Shown: positions 10,401-20,876, counted from the first letter of the stretch. The stretch is 64,000 nt of DNA from Pythium myriotylum (GCA_023091665.1 JALJCQ010000017.1:2790001-2854000), one strand, 5' to 3'. Numbers and translations: made by a program. The notes: generated from the letters alone by a model not told the origin.

Positions 10401-12864
10401 GCATGACAGGTGTGAACTAAACGAAACCACCGGTAAGACTCATCGACGAGCTCTTGGCTAGCACTGTTGGATGTTAGCTGACTGAGGTCCACGCACACAA
10501 TATATGTGGTGCATTCAGAGAAGAAAAGGCTATTAGCGGCTTCAAACTCCTTTTTCTCAGGCAGATCCCACACTGAAACCACGTGTGGCTGTGACTCATT
10601 GCTCTCGGGGTCGAAGTTTGAGAACGTCCACTTCGATACACGAGCACTCTCCAGACTCGCATTCACAAACTCAGGGTCTTGATGTGTGAGAGACGAAACA
10701 AATGCTGCCCGGGTCCTTGCACTTGAACCCAGCACGCATATTTTGTGGTAGCGGGTAATTTGCTCGTCGGTTGACGTGAGAGACAAATCCGACATATAAG
10801 CTTCGACAGCGTTTTCTCCCTGTGCTGTCACTTCTGAAGGCGTGGGAACCACGCGTGACAACTCCCGACCTCGCAGAGGTTGTGTGAGCCCACGAAATCG
10901 CCCAACGATTCGACTCATACGTGCACTTGCCGTTCCGATGGCATCCTCACATTCGCGGTTATATGGAAAAAGCTCCATGAACGTCGATTGCTGGTTCTCG
11001 ATATCACTGTTTTGAAGAGTCGACGTACAGAGAGCACAATCGATCAACCGAGCGGCGTCGATACTGTCGCTCAAAGCACCCGCTTTGTTCTTCAGCTGCG
11101 TTTGATCCTGGAGGATCTCGAGGTCCGCTCCATTTTCCATCAGCCAGGCTACACACCTCGTATTTTTGTTAGCCCAAGCATAATCTAGCGCTGTCCATCC
11201 GGCCTGGTCGCAACAGGAAATATCCACGCCTCTTTCGACAAGTAATTTGCAGATCTCGACATCACCAATGCGAGCAGACACATGAAGTAGTGTGCAGCCT
11301 TGATCATCTCTCGTACTGACAAAATCCAGCGAGTTGAGTGCTCGAATCAAATCGATTCGACAGTCCTGTACAGCGCGGAACGCAATCCGACGATTGCACT
11401 CGCCGAGGTGTTGGGCTACAGCCGCGTGACCGGACTCAATGGCAACCTGGAAAGGTATCTTTCCGTTAGCGTTCTGCAAGCTCGGGTCTGCACCTAGCCG
11501 AAGCAGCAACTGGACGGTAGCATCGTGGCCGTTGAGAGCTGCAAGGTGAAGTGCTGTATCCCCGTCTACACTTGCGTGGTTGATGTTTGAACCTGCCTCA
11601 ACAAGCTTCTCAGCGATGGCTGTACAACCAAGTGAAGATGCTTCCAGGAGTGTGGTCCACCCACTGTGATTTATCCAGTTCGTATCAACCCCAGCCGAGA
11701 TAAGCTTTCGAGCGATTCCTTCATGACCGTTTCGTATTGCAAGAGATAATGGAAACTCCTTTCGGTCGGCGACGTTGTTGCTTTCCAACCAGATGCAAGG
11801 AATTTGTCGACAAGCTCTTCCATCCCCTGTTGAACCGCGTACGCCATTGCGGGAATGCCGTGCACAGTCGCACGATTTGAATCGGCTTTTGCAGCCAGGA
11901 GTTGGTCTACCATCCTCATATTGCCGAGCGCGATCGCATGCGACAGCGGCGTCAAGCCTTGGTTGTCAGTGGAGTCAACATTCGCTCCAGCCGTAGCCAG
12001 CTCCTTCACAACGTCGACGTTGCCACGTAAGGTAGCGAGCAAAAGCGGAGTATCACCATTCGAAGTTGTGTAATTCACGTCCCCCCCAGCTCCGATTAAA
12101 GCCCGGACAACATCGACATTATCTACTTCTGCCGCCAATGTTAACGCGGTCTTGGAGGCTTGATTTGCGTGTCGAACATCTGCCCCAGCTTCAATAAGCC
12201 GAAGCACGAGCTCTTTACTTACCATGAATGATTGAGCAGCTTCCATCAGCACAGAATCACCTTGTCTTGGGTTCACATAGTTGACATCGGCTCCAGCCGA
12301 GATGAGCTTATCGACAATCTCGGCGCGGGCACGCTTCACGGCCAGAGTGAGTGGCGTATCACCATCCTGGTTCACATGGTTCACGTTGGCTCCGCCAGCC
12401 ACGAGCACCTCCACCAGACCCGCAAAGCCCAATCTGGCTGCGACCATGATCGGCGTCTCGTTCTTCGCGACGACATGCTCGACGTTCGCGCCGGCCTCGA
12501 CGAGCTTTCTCGCCAGACTGCGCATTTCTGCTTGAATCGCGATGGTCAGCGGCGTCTCGTTCTCCTTTGTGGTGTGGTTCACATCGGCACCGGCCGCCAG
12601 CAGCTTGTGCGCCACGTCGGCATGGTCGTGGCGCAGCGCGAGCGTGAGCGGCGTCTCGCGCGTGGCGTTGGCGTGGTTCACGTCCGCCGAGTGCGCGAGC
12701 AGCACGGCGACGACAGTCGAGCGCGGCATCGGGCGCTGCAGCGCCGCCGTGAGCGCCGTGTCGCCATTGGCGTCGGTGTAGAAAACGTCCGCTCCTTCGC
12801 GCAGCAGCGCCTCGAGCTGCGCGGCGGTGCCGTCGCGCGCGGCCGCCAGCAGCTCGGCGTTCAT
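7430..12864 (-). CDS. Ankyrin-repeat protein with two tandem Roc-COR-like modules (ROCO-like); apparent frameshift near 11,790
   Basis: A giant protein of about 1,810 residues read in two frames. Frame one (12864 to about 11,790) starts MNAELLAAARDG and gives about ten ankyrin repeats; frame two (from about 11,788 to 7430) continues the repeats and then holds two GTPase-like modules. The first (near 10,745) has a glycine-poor P-loop region KICVLGSSARTRAAF with no lysine, so probably cannot bind nucleotide normally; the second (near 9,130) has an intact P-loop GPSHWGKTT, a DFAGEAKY switch II and TKAD in place of NKxD. After each comes a COR-like segment: LHRLGVVYHFEDSVEDIV and FLHDLGEILCYDRF...VILDPRL. 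The plan is ankyrin-Roc-COR-Roc-COR, with no kinase seen. The switch between frames falls inside one ankyrin repeat, and one extra base would restore exact repeat length, so this is a one-base deletion, a sequencing error or a recent disabling mutation. ROCO proteins are usually cytosolic signalling scaffolds. Confidence 0.72.
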
Positions 12865-13053
12865 CTTGACGGGAGGAGATGTGAACCCGAAGTGCATTGT
12901 CGTCACTCTGGCATTGCATGGCACTCGCGCGAGGTTCAATCAAAACGAGGATTGGTAGAAAAAGGGGGTAAATTACAACCAATCAGTGAGTGGTAGTGGA
13001 TCTCGATTGGCTGGAAGCGACGTCGAGACAAGACACGGACCGATCGAGCGCCC

Positions 13054-14220
13054 ATGGCGACGACGGCGCTGCAAGACCAGGTGCTGCTGCTGGGCTCGAG
13101 CCAGGAGAGCGAGCTCTTCGTGGCCGACGCCGTCACGGGCGGGCAGCTCTACTGCTTTAAGAACTGCAAGCCCTCGCGCGGCGGCGTGCAGGTCGTGCCG
13201 CGCACGGACCACCTCGTGGCCGTGCAGGACGGCAAGCTCGCGCTCCACATCTGGACTTGGTCCAAGGACATGCCCGTGCTCAAGTGCCACTCGGCTGAGA
13301 AGATGGGCCCGACGGCCGTGACCAAGTGCGGCAACTTCTTCTTCGCCGGCGCGCAGTCGGGCAAAGTGTACGTCTGGGATGTCAAGACCGGCGAGCTCGT
13401 CATGGTCTGGGATGCGCACTACAAAGGAGTCTCGGCGATCACGCTGACGTCGGATGACTCGCATATCATCACGGCGGGTGAAGACGCAGTGGTCCATGTG
13501 TGGCGGCTCATGGACGTGCTGGACGAGCCGGACGTGACGTCGACCTTCCAGCAAGGACTGAGCCCGCTCGTGTCCTGGACCGACCACGTGCTGCCCGTGA
13601 CCAGCATCCACGTCGGCATCGGCGGTGTCAACGCGCGCATCTTCACGTCGTCGCTCGATCGAACGTGCAAGATCTGGAGCCTCAACTCGAACCAGTGCAT
13701 CTTCAGCGTCACGTGTCCGTCGTTCGTCAACGTGTGCCTGACTGACGTCCTCGAGCACCGACTATTCCTCGGGTGCGGCAACGGCAAGATCTACACCATC
13801 GACCTCAATGCCGCCGCCAGTGCGGTGACTGCAGCGACTGCGCGCATCATGTCGTCGACCGTGAATGGAAACAGCAACGCTAGCGCCAAGCCATGGGGTG
13901 AGGACGCCCAGCTGCCCGACACCTTCGACGGCCACGAAGTCGGCGTCACGACGTTGCAAGTCAGCAAGTGTGGCGGGTTCCTCATCTCGGGCGACGAGAG
14001 CGGTGCCGTGCGCGTGTGGGACAGCCTCAGCCGCCAGTCGCTCCGCACGATCAAGCTGTTCAAGGGCACAGTCTCGACACTCACGCTGCTGCCGCGCCCC
14101 AAGTCCCTCTTCCACAAGGCCAAGGCCGCGCCGCTGACCCGATTAGACGAACCAGTGCCGCTCCCCATCGCACCATTCAAGAAGTACATGGGCGCGGCGC
14201 CTGCACAAGGCGCACAGTAA
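13054..14220 (+). CDS. WDR18: WDR18/IPI3-like WD40 protein, Rix1 ribosome-biogenesis complex
   Basis: A 388-residue WD40 protein that matches WDR18/Ipi3, a subunit of the nuclear Rix1 complex (with PELP1 and TEX10 in animals) required for processing and release of pre-60S ribosomes. The blocks HYKGVSAITLTSDDSHIIT followed by GEDAVVHVWRLMDVL, and the later WTDHVLPVTSIHVGIGGV then ARIFTSSLDRTCKIW, are the diagnostic order in this family, as is the tail VPLPIAPFKKYMGAA. Five to six WD blades are visible (GKVYVWD, VVHVWRL, CKIWSL, AVRVWDS). The ATG at 13054 opens MATTALQDQVLLLGSS. Compared with animal WDR18 the C-terminal coiled coil is absent or very short. Single exon. It is transcribed divergently from the ankyrin-ROCO gene, 189 bp apart. 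Confidence 0.82.
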   Translation: MATTALQDQVLLLGSSQESELFVADAVTGGQLYCFKNCKPSRGGVQVVPRTDHLVAVQDGKLALHIWTWSKDMPVLKCHSAEKMGPTAVTKCGNFFFAGAQSGKVYVWDVKTGELVMVWDAHYKGVSAITLTSDDSHIITAGEDAVVHVWRLMDVLDEPDVTSTFQQGLSPLVSWTDHVLPVTSIHVGIGGVNARIFTSSLDRTCKIWSLNSNQCIFSVTCPSFVNVCLTDVLEHRLFLGCGNGKIYTIDLNAAASAVTAATARIMSSTVNGNSNASAKPWGEDAQLPDTFDGHEVGVTTLQVSKCGGFLISGDESGAVRVWDSLSRQSLRTIKLFKGTVSTLTLLPRPKSLFHKAKAAPLTRLDEPVPLPIAPFKKYMGAAPAQGAQ

Positions 14221-14759
14221 CGACAGCACCACAGACCAACTAATAGACCATGCGTATATCCATCATTCGCTAAACGACCTAGTTTGAACGAGTTGTTCTC
14301 TCTACAGGACGTGGAGGCACGCGCACAAATCGGTCCTACTATTGACTAGAACTACAAGGAGAGCTACGCGTTTGGAATGTAGACATCGCTAGTGTTGCAC
14401 GACGAACACGGTGGTGAGGTTTCGACATGAAAGCAGGCGAGTCAGCCTCCGAATCGACGGAGGTATGGGGTTTGCTATCTGCACCCAGTGGAAGACACAT
14501 CTCGGATGTAGAGACCGAGCGAACCTCTGTGGGGTGCAAGTCGTTACGACAGGAGCTGCCGCTTCCGGCAAGAGAGAGAGATCGACGACTGTGGGAAGCT
14601 CCCATGGTCTCACATGGAGCAAGTCGAATAGTGACATCCACAGTTGCAACTGTCCCCCAACCAGTCATTTCCTCATGTCATTCTTTAGGGGGTAAAATAC
14701 AAGAGCACTGAATTAAACACCTGTAATTTCAAATTAAGGTATAACTATGACGATACGAC
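14221..14759. other. intergenic region, no gene recognised
   Basis: This 0.54 kb stretch lies between the convergent WDR18-like and cytochrome b5 genes. Short overlapping open frames on both strands have no recognisable content; it presumably holds the two 3' untranslated regions. Confidence 0.5.
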
Positions 14760-15307
14760 TCAAAAAGAGGAGTAACCTCGCCAATGCGCGAGAAGCGCCG
14801 CGCAGATCGCCACGACGCCCGCCATGGCGATGCCGATGGCCACGAGGCTCGGCCGCGCGCTCTGCGGCGTCCCGCTGCCGAGCTCCGGGTGTGTGAGCAG
14901 AGAAAGGCGCGCGAGCTTCTTGGCCTCGCGGATGAGACTCGCGCTCGGGTCTTCTTTGAGCACGCCGATGCAGAGTTCTTCCAGCATCTTGCGCGCGTCG
15001 TTCGTGTGGCCAATGTCCTGCTCACCAAGCATGCACGTCAGTCAACGGGATCGCATGCCTTGCAATGGGTCGCGCGGCATCGGCGCACCTCGAACTCGTC
15101 CTGGACGTCCTGGCCAGCCAGGTCCAGCAGCAGCTCCGGGCCGCCCGGGTGGTCCTCGAGAAAGGCCGTCACGTCGTAGACTTTCTTGGCGCCGTCGGGG
15201 CCGATGATCAGCCAGCAATCGGACTGCGTGTGGTGCTGCGCGACGTCGTCGGCCGTGTACTCGTTCCACACCTCCATGGTGGAACGCTCGCCATTGTCTT
15301 GTGCCAT
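14760..15307 (-). CDS. Tail-anchored cytochrome b5 (two exons)
   Basis: Exons 15307-15089 and 15017-14760 encode 158 residues; the 71-bp intron (GTGCGC...CAG) joins DVQDEFE to DIGHTNDARKML, restoring an exact cytochrome b5 fold. The haem-binding segment FLEDHPGGPELLLDLAGQD carries the first axial His in HPGG, and the second is the His of DIGHTNDA. A polar, basic linker leads to a C-terminal helix (SLVAIGIAMAGVVAICAALLAHW) that would anchor it in the ER or outer mitochondrial membrane. It donates electrons to desaturases, hydroxylases or sterol enzymes. The start MAQDNGERSTMEVW at 15307 is the first ATG; the internal Met at residue 11 is an alternative. The gene is divergent from the AAGAB-like gene, with 129 bp between the two ATGs. 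Confidence 0.9.
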
Positions 15308-15343
15308 GCCCGATTTTTTCTTGGCGGCGTTTCAGATGAATAA

Positions 15344-15355
15344 TGTGGACCACAC
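15344..15355. promoter_or_regulatory. Near-palindromic promoter motif TGTGGACCACAC
   Basis: This 12-mer sits 37 bp upstream of the cytochrome b5 ATG in a divergent promoter. The identical 12-mer occurs at 52,288-52,299 upstream of the prefoldin 5 gene, where a variant follows 7 bp later. A role as a transcription-factor site is inference from position, symmetry and recurrence. Confidence 0.4.
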
Positions 15356-15436
15356 TGGTCGCGATGACGAAAATGGAGCTCGATTAGAGCTCCCTACTGG
15401 AGAGGCAACCACGAAAGATCATCATCACGTGAGCCG

Positions 15437-16981
15437 ATGGACGCGCAAGACGGCGCTCGCTCGCGCGTGCTCGTGCTCGGCGCGGAGTCTCAGACGCGCA
15501 GCAGGATCCTGCGTGGTCTCTTCGACCGGTGCGGCCGAGAATCCGGCTCGGATTTGTCCACGGGAGTCCACAATCTCACGCTCAAGACCAAGTACTACAC
15601 CGCCGACCTCGAGTTCCATGTTCACGCAGTCGAAGCCAACGAGCTCGTCACTGCGTTAAAGCACGAGGCAGAAGAATACGAGGCTCTCGTGTGGGTCGTG
15701 GATGCATCTAGCGACCAGAGTTTCCTGGAGACGGAGCAGTTTGTCGGGAACTCGATCGAAGAGCTCGAGTTCAATGTCAGTCTGCTGATCGGCGACAACG
15801 CGTCGGCCGCGAGTCTCGTGCAGCTGAAGCGATTGGAACAATGGGGACAAACAAACGGATTCGAGTTTGTGGCGATTGAGGATGGTGCGAAGGATGCGGA
15901 CGAGGACCCTCTCCATGAGAAGCGAGGCATGGATCGAGTCAAGGAAGCGCTCGAGTGTAATATGTGGGCATCGTTGAAAAGGCTCGACAAAGCTGCAAAT
16001 GCGTCTCCGACTCCAGTTCAAGATGATGCAAACGTTGCAGCGGTTCATGAAGATGAAGAGGAGGCCGAGTCGAAGCCGGCGTCGAAAATCCTCATGCTGG
16101 GTTCAGACGTCTCTCTCCACCATGAAGTGCTGGGTGCCTTGGTAGATCTGTCTGGTGGCGAGAAGACCCCTGAAATCGGCGAAACCGTGCAAAGTCTGCA
16201 GCTGAAGACCAAATACTATGAAGCTGATGTCGAGTTCCATCTTCACCGCGTTGAGACCAACGAACTCGTTACCGCCCTCCACCATGACGTCGACGTTTAC
16301 GAGGCTCTTCTGTGGATCGTAGACGCGTCGTCTGATCGCAGTTTCCGAGAAGTGCAGAAGTTTATCGAAAGGTCCATGGAAGAGCTGTCGTTTGAGGTCT
16401 GTCTACTAATCGGTACCCGCATGGACCACGCAAGTGCGGCCCAAGTTGAGACCCTCGAAAAGTGGAGTTTAGAGAACGGGTTCGAGTTTGTCCGAGTGAC
16501 GAGCGCGGTCACCAGTGAAGCAAGCACCAGCGATGAGAAGGAAGGCGTCGACCGAGTCCTCGAGGCTCTGCACTGCAACATGTGGCGCTCTATAACAATG
16601 CTCCCACGAGAGACCGAGCCAGAGCCCAAGCCCGTCGCTCTGCTTGTTACTCACCCGGCCGAACAACCAAAGCAAAAGGAGGACCCAGCAACTTCGGACA
16701 GAGCCGTTTCGCCTTCTGTCCAGGAAGCGGCTCCTGCACTTTCTGATGAAGAACGTCTGCAAGCGACACTCGCTGCCTTCTCAGGTGCTGGGTTTGACGA
16801 CGACGACGATCCCGACATGCAAGCATTCACTGGGCTTCTCTCTCAAGTCCAACGGATACGAGAGGCAGGAGCTGCTCTCTCGGACGAGGAACGTCGACGC
16901 CAAGCCGAACGAGTCGCCATGCAGCTCTGGAATCTCCTGGGCGCCGACGACAGCGACGAAGGCGGCCCAGATTCTGACTAA
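15437..16981 (+). CDS. AAGAB/p34-like alpha/gamma-adaptin-binding protein with duplicated G-like domain
   Basis: A 514-residue protein. The last 80 residues (SEEERLQ-type region, then FTGLLSQVQRIREAGAALSD and ERRRQAERVAMQLWNLLGADD) match the C-terminal domain of AAGAB (p34), a cytosolic chaperone that stabilises AP-1 and AP-2 adaptor subunits during assembly. The N-terminal part holds two copies of a Rab-like fold, about residues 11-185 and 214-395: RVLVLGAESQTRSRILRGLF and KILMLGSDVSLHHEVLGALV; each continues with LKTKYY, then a hydrophobic strand ending in (V/L)W(V/I)VDASSD, and finishes with EAL(E/H)CNMW. Neither copy has a P-loop lysine, as expected for the pseudo-GTPase of AAGAB, but animal AAGAB has only one. 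The ATG at 15437 (MDAQDGARSRVLVLG) sits directly before the first strand. Single exon. Confidence 0.8.
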   Translation: MDAQDGARSRVLVLGAESQTRSRILRGLFDRCGRESGSDLSTGVHNLTLKTKYYTADLEFHVHAVEANELVTALKHEAEEYEALVWVVDASSDQSFLETEQFVGNSIEELEFNVSLLIGDNASAASLVQLKRLEQWGQTNGFEFVAIEDGAKDADEDPLHEKRGMDRVKEALECNMWASLKRLDKAANASPTPVQDDANVAAVHEDEEEAESKPASKILMLGSDVSLHHEVLGALVDLSGGEKTPEIGETVQSLQLKTKYYEADVEFHLHRVETNELVTALHHDVDVYEALLWIVDASSDRSFREVQKFIERSMEELSFEVCLLIGTRMDHASAAQVETLEKWSLENGFEFVRVTSAVTSEASTSDEKEGVDRVLEALHCNMWRSITMLPRETEPEPKPVALLVTHPAEQPKQKEDPATSDRAVSPSVQEAAPALSDEERLQATLAAFSGAGFDDDDDPDMQAFTGLLSQVQRIREAGAALSDEERRRQAERVAMQLWNLLGADDSDEGGPDSD

Positions 16982-17104
16982 CAACGCATTGGTGAGAGTA
17001 TCTTCTATTCCATTGGTTAATAATCAACGATACACCTCTGATTGGTGGAAATGCTGTCTTGAGCTCCTCGAGTATTTTGTGTGGATCTCCTCTAGTTGAC
17101 CACC

Positions 17105-17719
17105 ATGGCTCGAGGACTGCGCATCGGCTCCAAGACCGAAGTGCTCAAGAACCTGCGCGCGCTGCTGCGCGTGACGCGCAAGCGCAGCACCGAAAAGAAT
17201 GTGCGCGAGTGCCAGTGGTCGCAGCAGATCCTCGCGCAGGTAAATTCTCTCTCGTTGACTATCTAGACGCACGGACAACACGGACGCCATTTTGCTGATC
17301 GGTGCGTTTGTGTTGTGCCGCAGTACCGCGCGCGCCAGCACGAGACAGACCGCGAGAAGATGCGCGCGTACCGCTCTGAAGCCAGCGATCTGCTCATGAT
17401 GATCGAAGGCATCCAGGAGCAGCGGGTGCGTAGTTTTGTGTCTGTTCGTACCAAGGTAGAGTGAACTGACCTGGCTTCGTGATCGCAGTATCTGTGGAAC
17501 CTCGACGAAGGCGTCGACCGCAAGCTCTCGGCTGACGAAGTCGTCAACCGATCGGCCAAGCGAGTCGGTTTGTTCGTGCCTGAGTCGTTCACCGACGACC
17601 CAGAGGTCCGTCGACGTGAGGCCGAGGAGAAGGACGCGCGAGCTCGCGAAGCGGCTGCCAAGTACCTCGCTGCGAAGAAAGCCAAAGAAGCCAAGGACGC
17701 CAACAAGAGCGCGGAATGA
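17105..17719 (+). CDS. FMC1-like LYR-superfamily protein (mitochondrial complex V assembly), three exons
   Basis: Exons 17105-17239, 17324-17425 and 17489-17719 encode 155 residues; both introns are phase 0 with GTAAAT and GTGCGT donors. The N-terminal helix (SKTEVLKNLRALLRVTRK), the middle exon with its paired helices (RARQHETDREKMRAYRSEA then LMMIEGIQEQR) and the GLFVPE motif after RSAKRV match FMC1, a matrix protein of the LYR/complex1 superfamily needed for F1 assembly through the Atp12 chaperone. The C-terminus is extended by a charged coiled coil (about 40 residues rich in Glu, Ala and Lys) not found in animal FMC1. The family call rests on pattern and length, not on an alignment score. 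It converges with the Sds3-like gene, with 75 bp between stops. Confidence 0.6.
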
Positions 17720-17794
17720 GACTTGGTGATAACTGTGTGAAAATGTTGATAAAAAACTAGAAACAGTTGCGGATCGACAGACCTACGGTCGAGT

Positions 17795-19190
17795 TTACAT
17801 TCGCAGAGCCTCCCTTTCGTTCAGCGCCGCGGTTTGCTCGGGGGTAAGCGCGCTCACAAGCACGCGTCCCTGCCGCAGGTCCATGAAGACCAGGCGGAAG
17901 TACTTTCCCTTTTCCGAGAGCACGAAGAGCTCGGTTGACGTGATCGAGCAAATGATCGCGATGTATTCGCTGCCGTTCATGAGGTTTCGGACGAAAATCT
18001 CGTCGCCTTCTTGGTAGATCGAGTCGCGATACAAGAAGTTCGAGCGATGGTACTTGGCCATGATGGGCGACTCTGTACCACACAATAATGGGTTGAGATT
18101 CTTCCGTATTCCACAAGACGTGAGATCCCAGGCCACTCACGGGTTGCATCAATGCGGCGTTTCTTAGAGACAGCGTCAATCGAGTTGTGCAACTCGCGCA
18201 AGTCGTGGTCAACCTCAGACTGCGCGAGCTTGTTCTCCAGGTGTTGGAACACATTTCCAACGCGCTTCTTAACTTTCTGCGTCGTGCTGTCTAGTGAAAA
18301 TGTCTTCTCTTCACTACCATTTCCGGCGCCTCCCTTCGACCGCGCACTTCGCGTTTTTCGCGTTGTCTTACGCGCTGAGGGACCGATGGCAACACAATTA
18401 TCAGCAAGAGAGCAGATGTGGCAACTCGGTTTGTCGTACCTGACGAGTTTCCTTTGCGCTGGTCATTGAGAATCTCCATCTCCTGATGGATTTCATCCAA
18501 CATCTCTTGCCGCAACTTATCGCAGTTCATCATATACTCACTCGTTGCCTCTTCGCACTCGTAGGCGAAAATCACAGACGTGCAGTGGGCCCAATAGTTT
18601 TCCTGTGAGACTGCGAGCTCCAGCAAGCGCTCGCGCTCGGCGTCCACGTGGACCATTCGCGCCAAAAAGTCAGGGTGGCTCTCGTCTTCGATCTTCTTCT
18701 TCGCGTTCTCCACAAACGCGATCTGGATTTCCAGACGTCGCTTGGCCAATGCGATCGCGCGCGCGTCGTCCTCTGGCGCGCGCACAGTGTACTCGACCGG
18801 CACGCGCTCGGGTTCCTCGGGCTTGACCTCGTTGTCGCCCGTGGAATCCACGTCCATGGCCGTCGGCTCGGACTCGTCGGCCGCCGTCTCGACCGCGGCA
18901 ATCGCTTCTTTCTTCACGACGACATCGGGCTCCTTGAGTCCGTTCGCGTCGTCGCCGGCGTCCTCGGCCGACGTCATCTCGACGTCGGCGTCGTCGTCCA
19001 CCGGCTTCGCGGACGGAGATGCGCTCGCGCCTTTCTCAGTCGCGACGGCGTCGGGCGTCTGCGCGCCGTTCTCCTGCGCCATCGCCGTCGTCGTCGTCGT
19101 CGTTGCGTTTGCGCCATTCTGCATTGCCGCAGCGGCGCCCTCGCCCGCGACGGCCGGCGGCGGCGCCTCGACGACCACGCCCGTGGACAT
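17795..19190 (-). CDS. Sds3-like subunit of Sin3/Rpd3 histone deacetylase corepressor, copy A (three exons)
   Basis: Exons 19190-18440, 18374-18141 and 18072-17795 give 420 residues; introns of 65 and 68 bp are phase 1. The first 130 residues are a low-complexity Ala/Thr/acidic region. The Sds3 domain follows (LAKRRLEIQIAFVENAKKK ... MLDEIHQEMEILNDQRK), a long antiparallel coiled coil that dimerises and scaffolds the Sin3-HDAC complex. A basic linker (RKTRKTRSARSK) probably contains a nuclear signal. The C-terminal module (GDEIFVRNLMNGSEY ... STELFVLSEKGKYFRL ... LRQGRV) resembles the capping domain of Sds3/BRMS1 proteins and also appears in the second Sds3-like gene at 41.5 kb. The start MSTGVVVEAPPP at 19190 is the first ATG followed by typical codon usage. 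The long open frame upstream of it to 19496 looks like leader. Confidence 0.78.
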
Positions 19191-19624
19191 GGCTACTTCT
19201 TGCGTGCGGATGGGGGTCGTTTCGGCGTGCGAGTTGCGCGTTGCGCGTGGGAGCGGCGAGCGGCGAGCGGCCGAGACGACGCGGCGTGCGGCGACTAGCG
19301 AAAGCGCGACGGAGGCACGCGGCGTTGGGGGGGACGACGGCGCGCGTGGGGGGCGGCGAGAGCTTCCGCGGCCGCGAGCAGCTCCGGGTGAGTGGGGCTT
19401 CTGTTGAGGAGTGTGTGAAAAAAGACAGTCGCAGGGGATAAAGCGACGTCCAAAATGCCCAGTGAATAGACGCCCCGGAGGGGGTACTATTATCACCGCA
19501 GATCAAAACCTGAGGAAAGTAGGTGGGAAGACGAATGATGAGTCTGAAGGTTTGGAAAATGGCGGTTTTTGGAGGGAGTTATGTGTGACGTGTGGTCACA
19601 TGTCACAGCTTGTTGTCTTTTTGT

Positions 19625-20876
19625 TCAGCCGTGCTGCGGACTGAGTTTCGTGAAGGAAGCGATTCGCTTGCTTGCTCGCACGGCTCGGCGCGCCGCGTCG
19701 AGGGAGGATGATGACCGAGTCTCGAGGATGCAAGAGACACACACGTTGACGGGCTTGACGATTGCGACCTCGTCAGTGGCATGAACGACAAGATCGCGTC
19801 TAGAAGCGCATTTTCGACAGATGTGCTGGAGAAAGAAAGACCCCGAGTTAGTTCCTCCAGCATTTTTTTGGCAAGAAGAATGCAAGCTATCTCACCTTCT
19901 CGCATAGCTGGCACTTTTGGCTTGAGCAGAAGATATGCCCGAACTTTCGAGAGCAGCATTCGCAAGCGTCTGGCGTTTCACCACTTGATTCAATGCTGAT
20001 CATCGTCTCAGACTTGCACGTATTCGATCGGTTGCGGGACTGGATGACAAACCGTTCGAACAGCTTCAGGTTGAGAGCGATCTCTCCGCTTCCGCGCATA
20101 TACCACAGTATCCTACTTAGCTCCTGCACTTGAAACGTCTTGGGCACGGAGCCTTTCACATCAATGAACGAGACAGCGAAGGCTTCCACTTCGTTCTCGG
20201 CAACTTCGCGAAAGACCGTCAAGAAAGAGACGTCAGCTCGCACAAAATTGTGCTCTGGAAGCACCGGAAGTCCGTCGAGGGTAATCGAGTGGATGATAGA
20301 ATAGCCATATCGTTCGCCGTTGCTGAGGACTCCAGTCCCTGTACAACTCAGCACGAGAGTATCGCGGTCGCGCACAAAGTTACTAGGGATGGTCTTCAGA
20401 TACCAAGCCACGCCGCAGAACCTGTATGGTTCGACTTCCGTTGGCTGTGCAATCGTCGCGAGCATGGCACAATCGAGTAGCTCGCCCTGGAGGTATGCGC
20501 CGCGAGTCCGCAGTGATGGCGTGTCATAAACCGTGTGAGCGTACATGGCGTCGTCCAGCGATCCAGGCATCCTTGCAATAATCATCACTCGACGGACGTC
20601 ACACTCAGACGCCAGCCGCGCCTGTGGGTGTCGATCAGAGACCGAGGTCTTTCGCGCTTCGACACCTCTCTTCGATTCACGGTAGGCGCGCATTTCCCTG
20701 TCAGTTTTCGCGAGTTTCCACCGGTTGTTCACACCGTTATTGTTGCGAATCACGTAGTCCTCGTACGCCTCGACGATCTCATCTCGAAGGGAGTCTCGAA
20801 GCTGGACAAGAGCGATAGTCTCCTCTTTTCCGAGCTCGAGCTTTTCGGGCGCTCCAGAAACTCGTGTGAGGACCAT
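19625..20876 (-). CDS. START-like domain plus FYVE-type zinc finger protein (two exons)
   Basis: Exons 20876-19896 and 19825-19625 encode 393 residues; the 69-bp intron (GTGAGA...CTCCAG, phase 0) lies inside the zinc finger. Residues about 75-290 look like the START/lipid-binding region common in oomycete FYVE proteins (SDVRRVMIIARMPGSLDDAM-type start, FCGVAWYLKTIPSNFVRDRD, DVKGSVPKTFQVQELS). The finger has the paired cysteines CECC, CSSQKCQLC, then HICRKCASRRD, and finally CVSC. The RR(K)HHCR phosphoinositide motif of classical FYVE domains is changed to EKHICRKC, so binding to PI3P is uncertain. Such proteins act on endosomal or lipid-transfer membranes. The chosen start (MVLTRVSGAPEKLEL) is the first ATG; a further upstream exon cannot be excluded. 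Confidence 0.75.

Noticed and set aside
11671..11790. Two separate ankyrin genes or an intron at the frame change
   Set aside because: The two frames meet within one ankyrin repeat with no missing or extra residues, so a one-base break is simpler than an intron or two genes.
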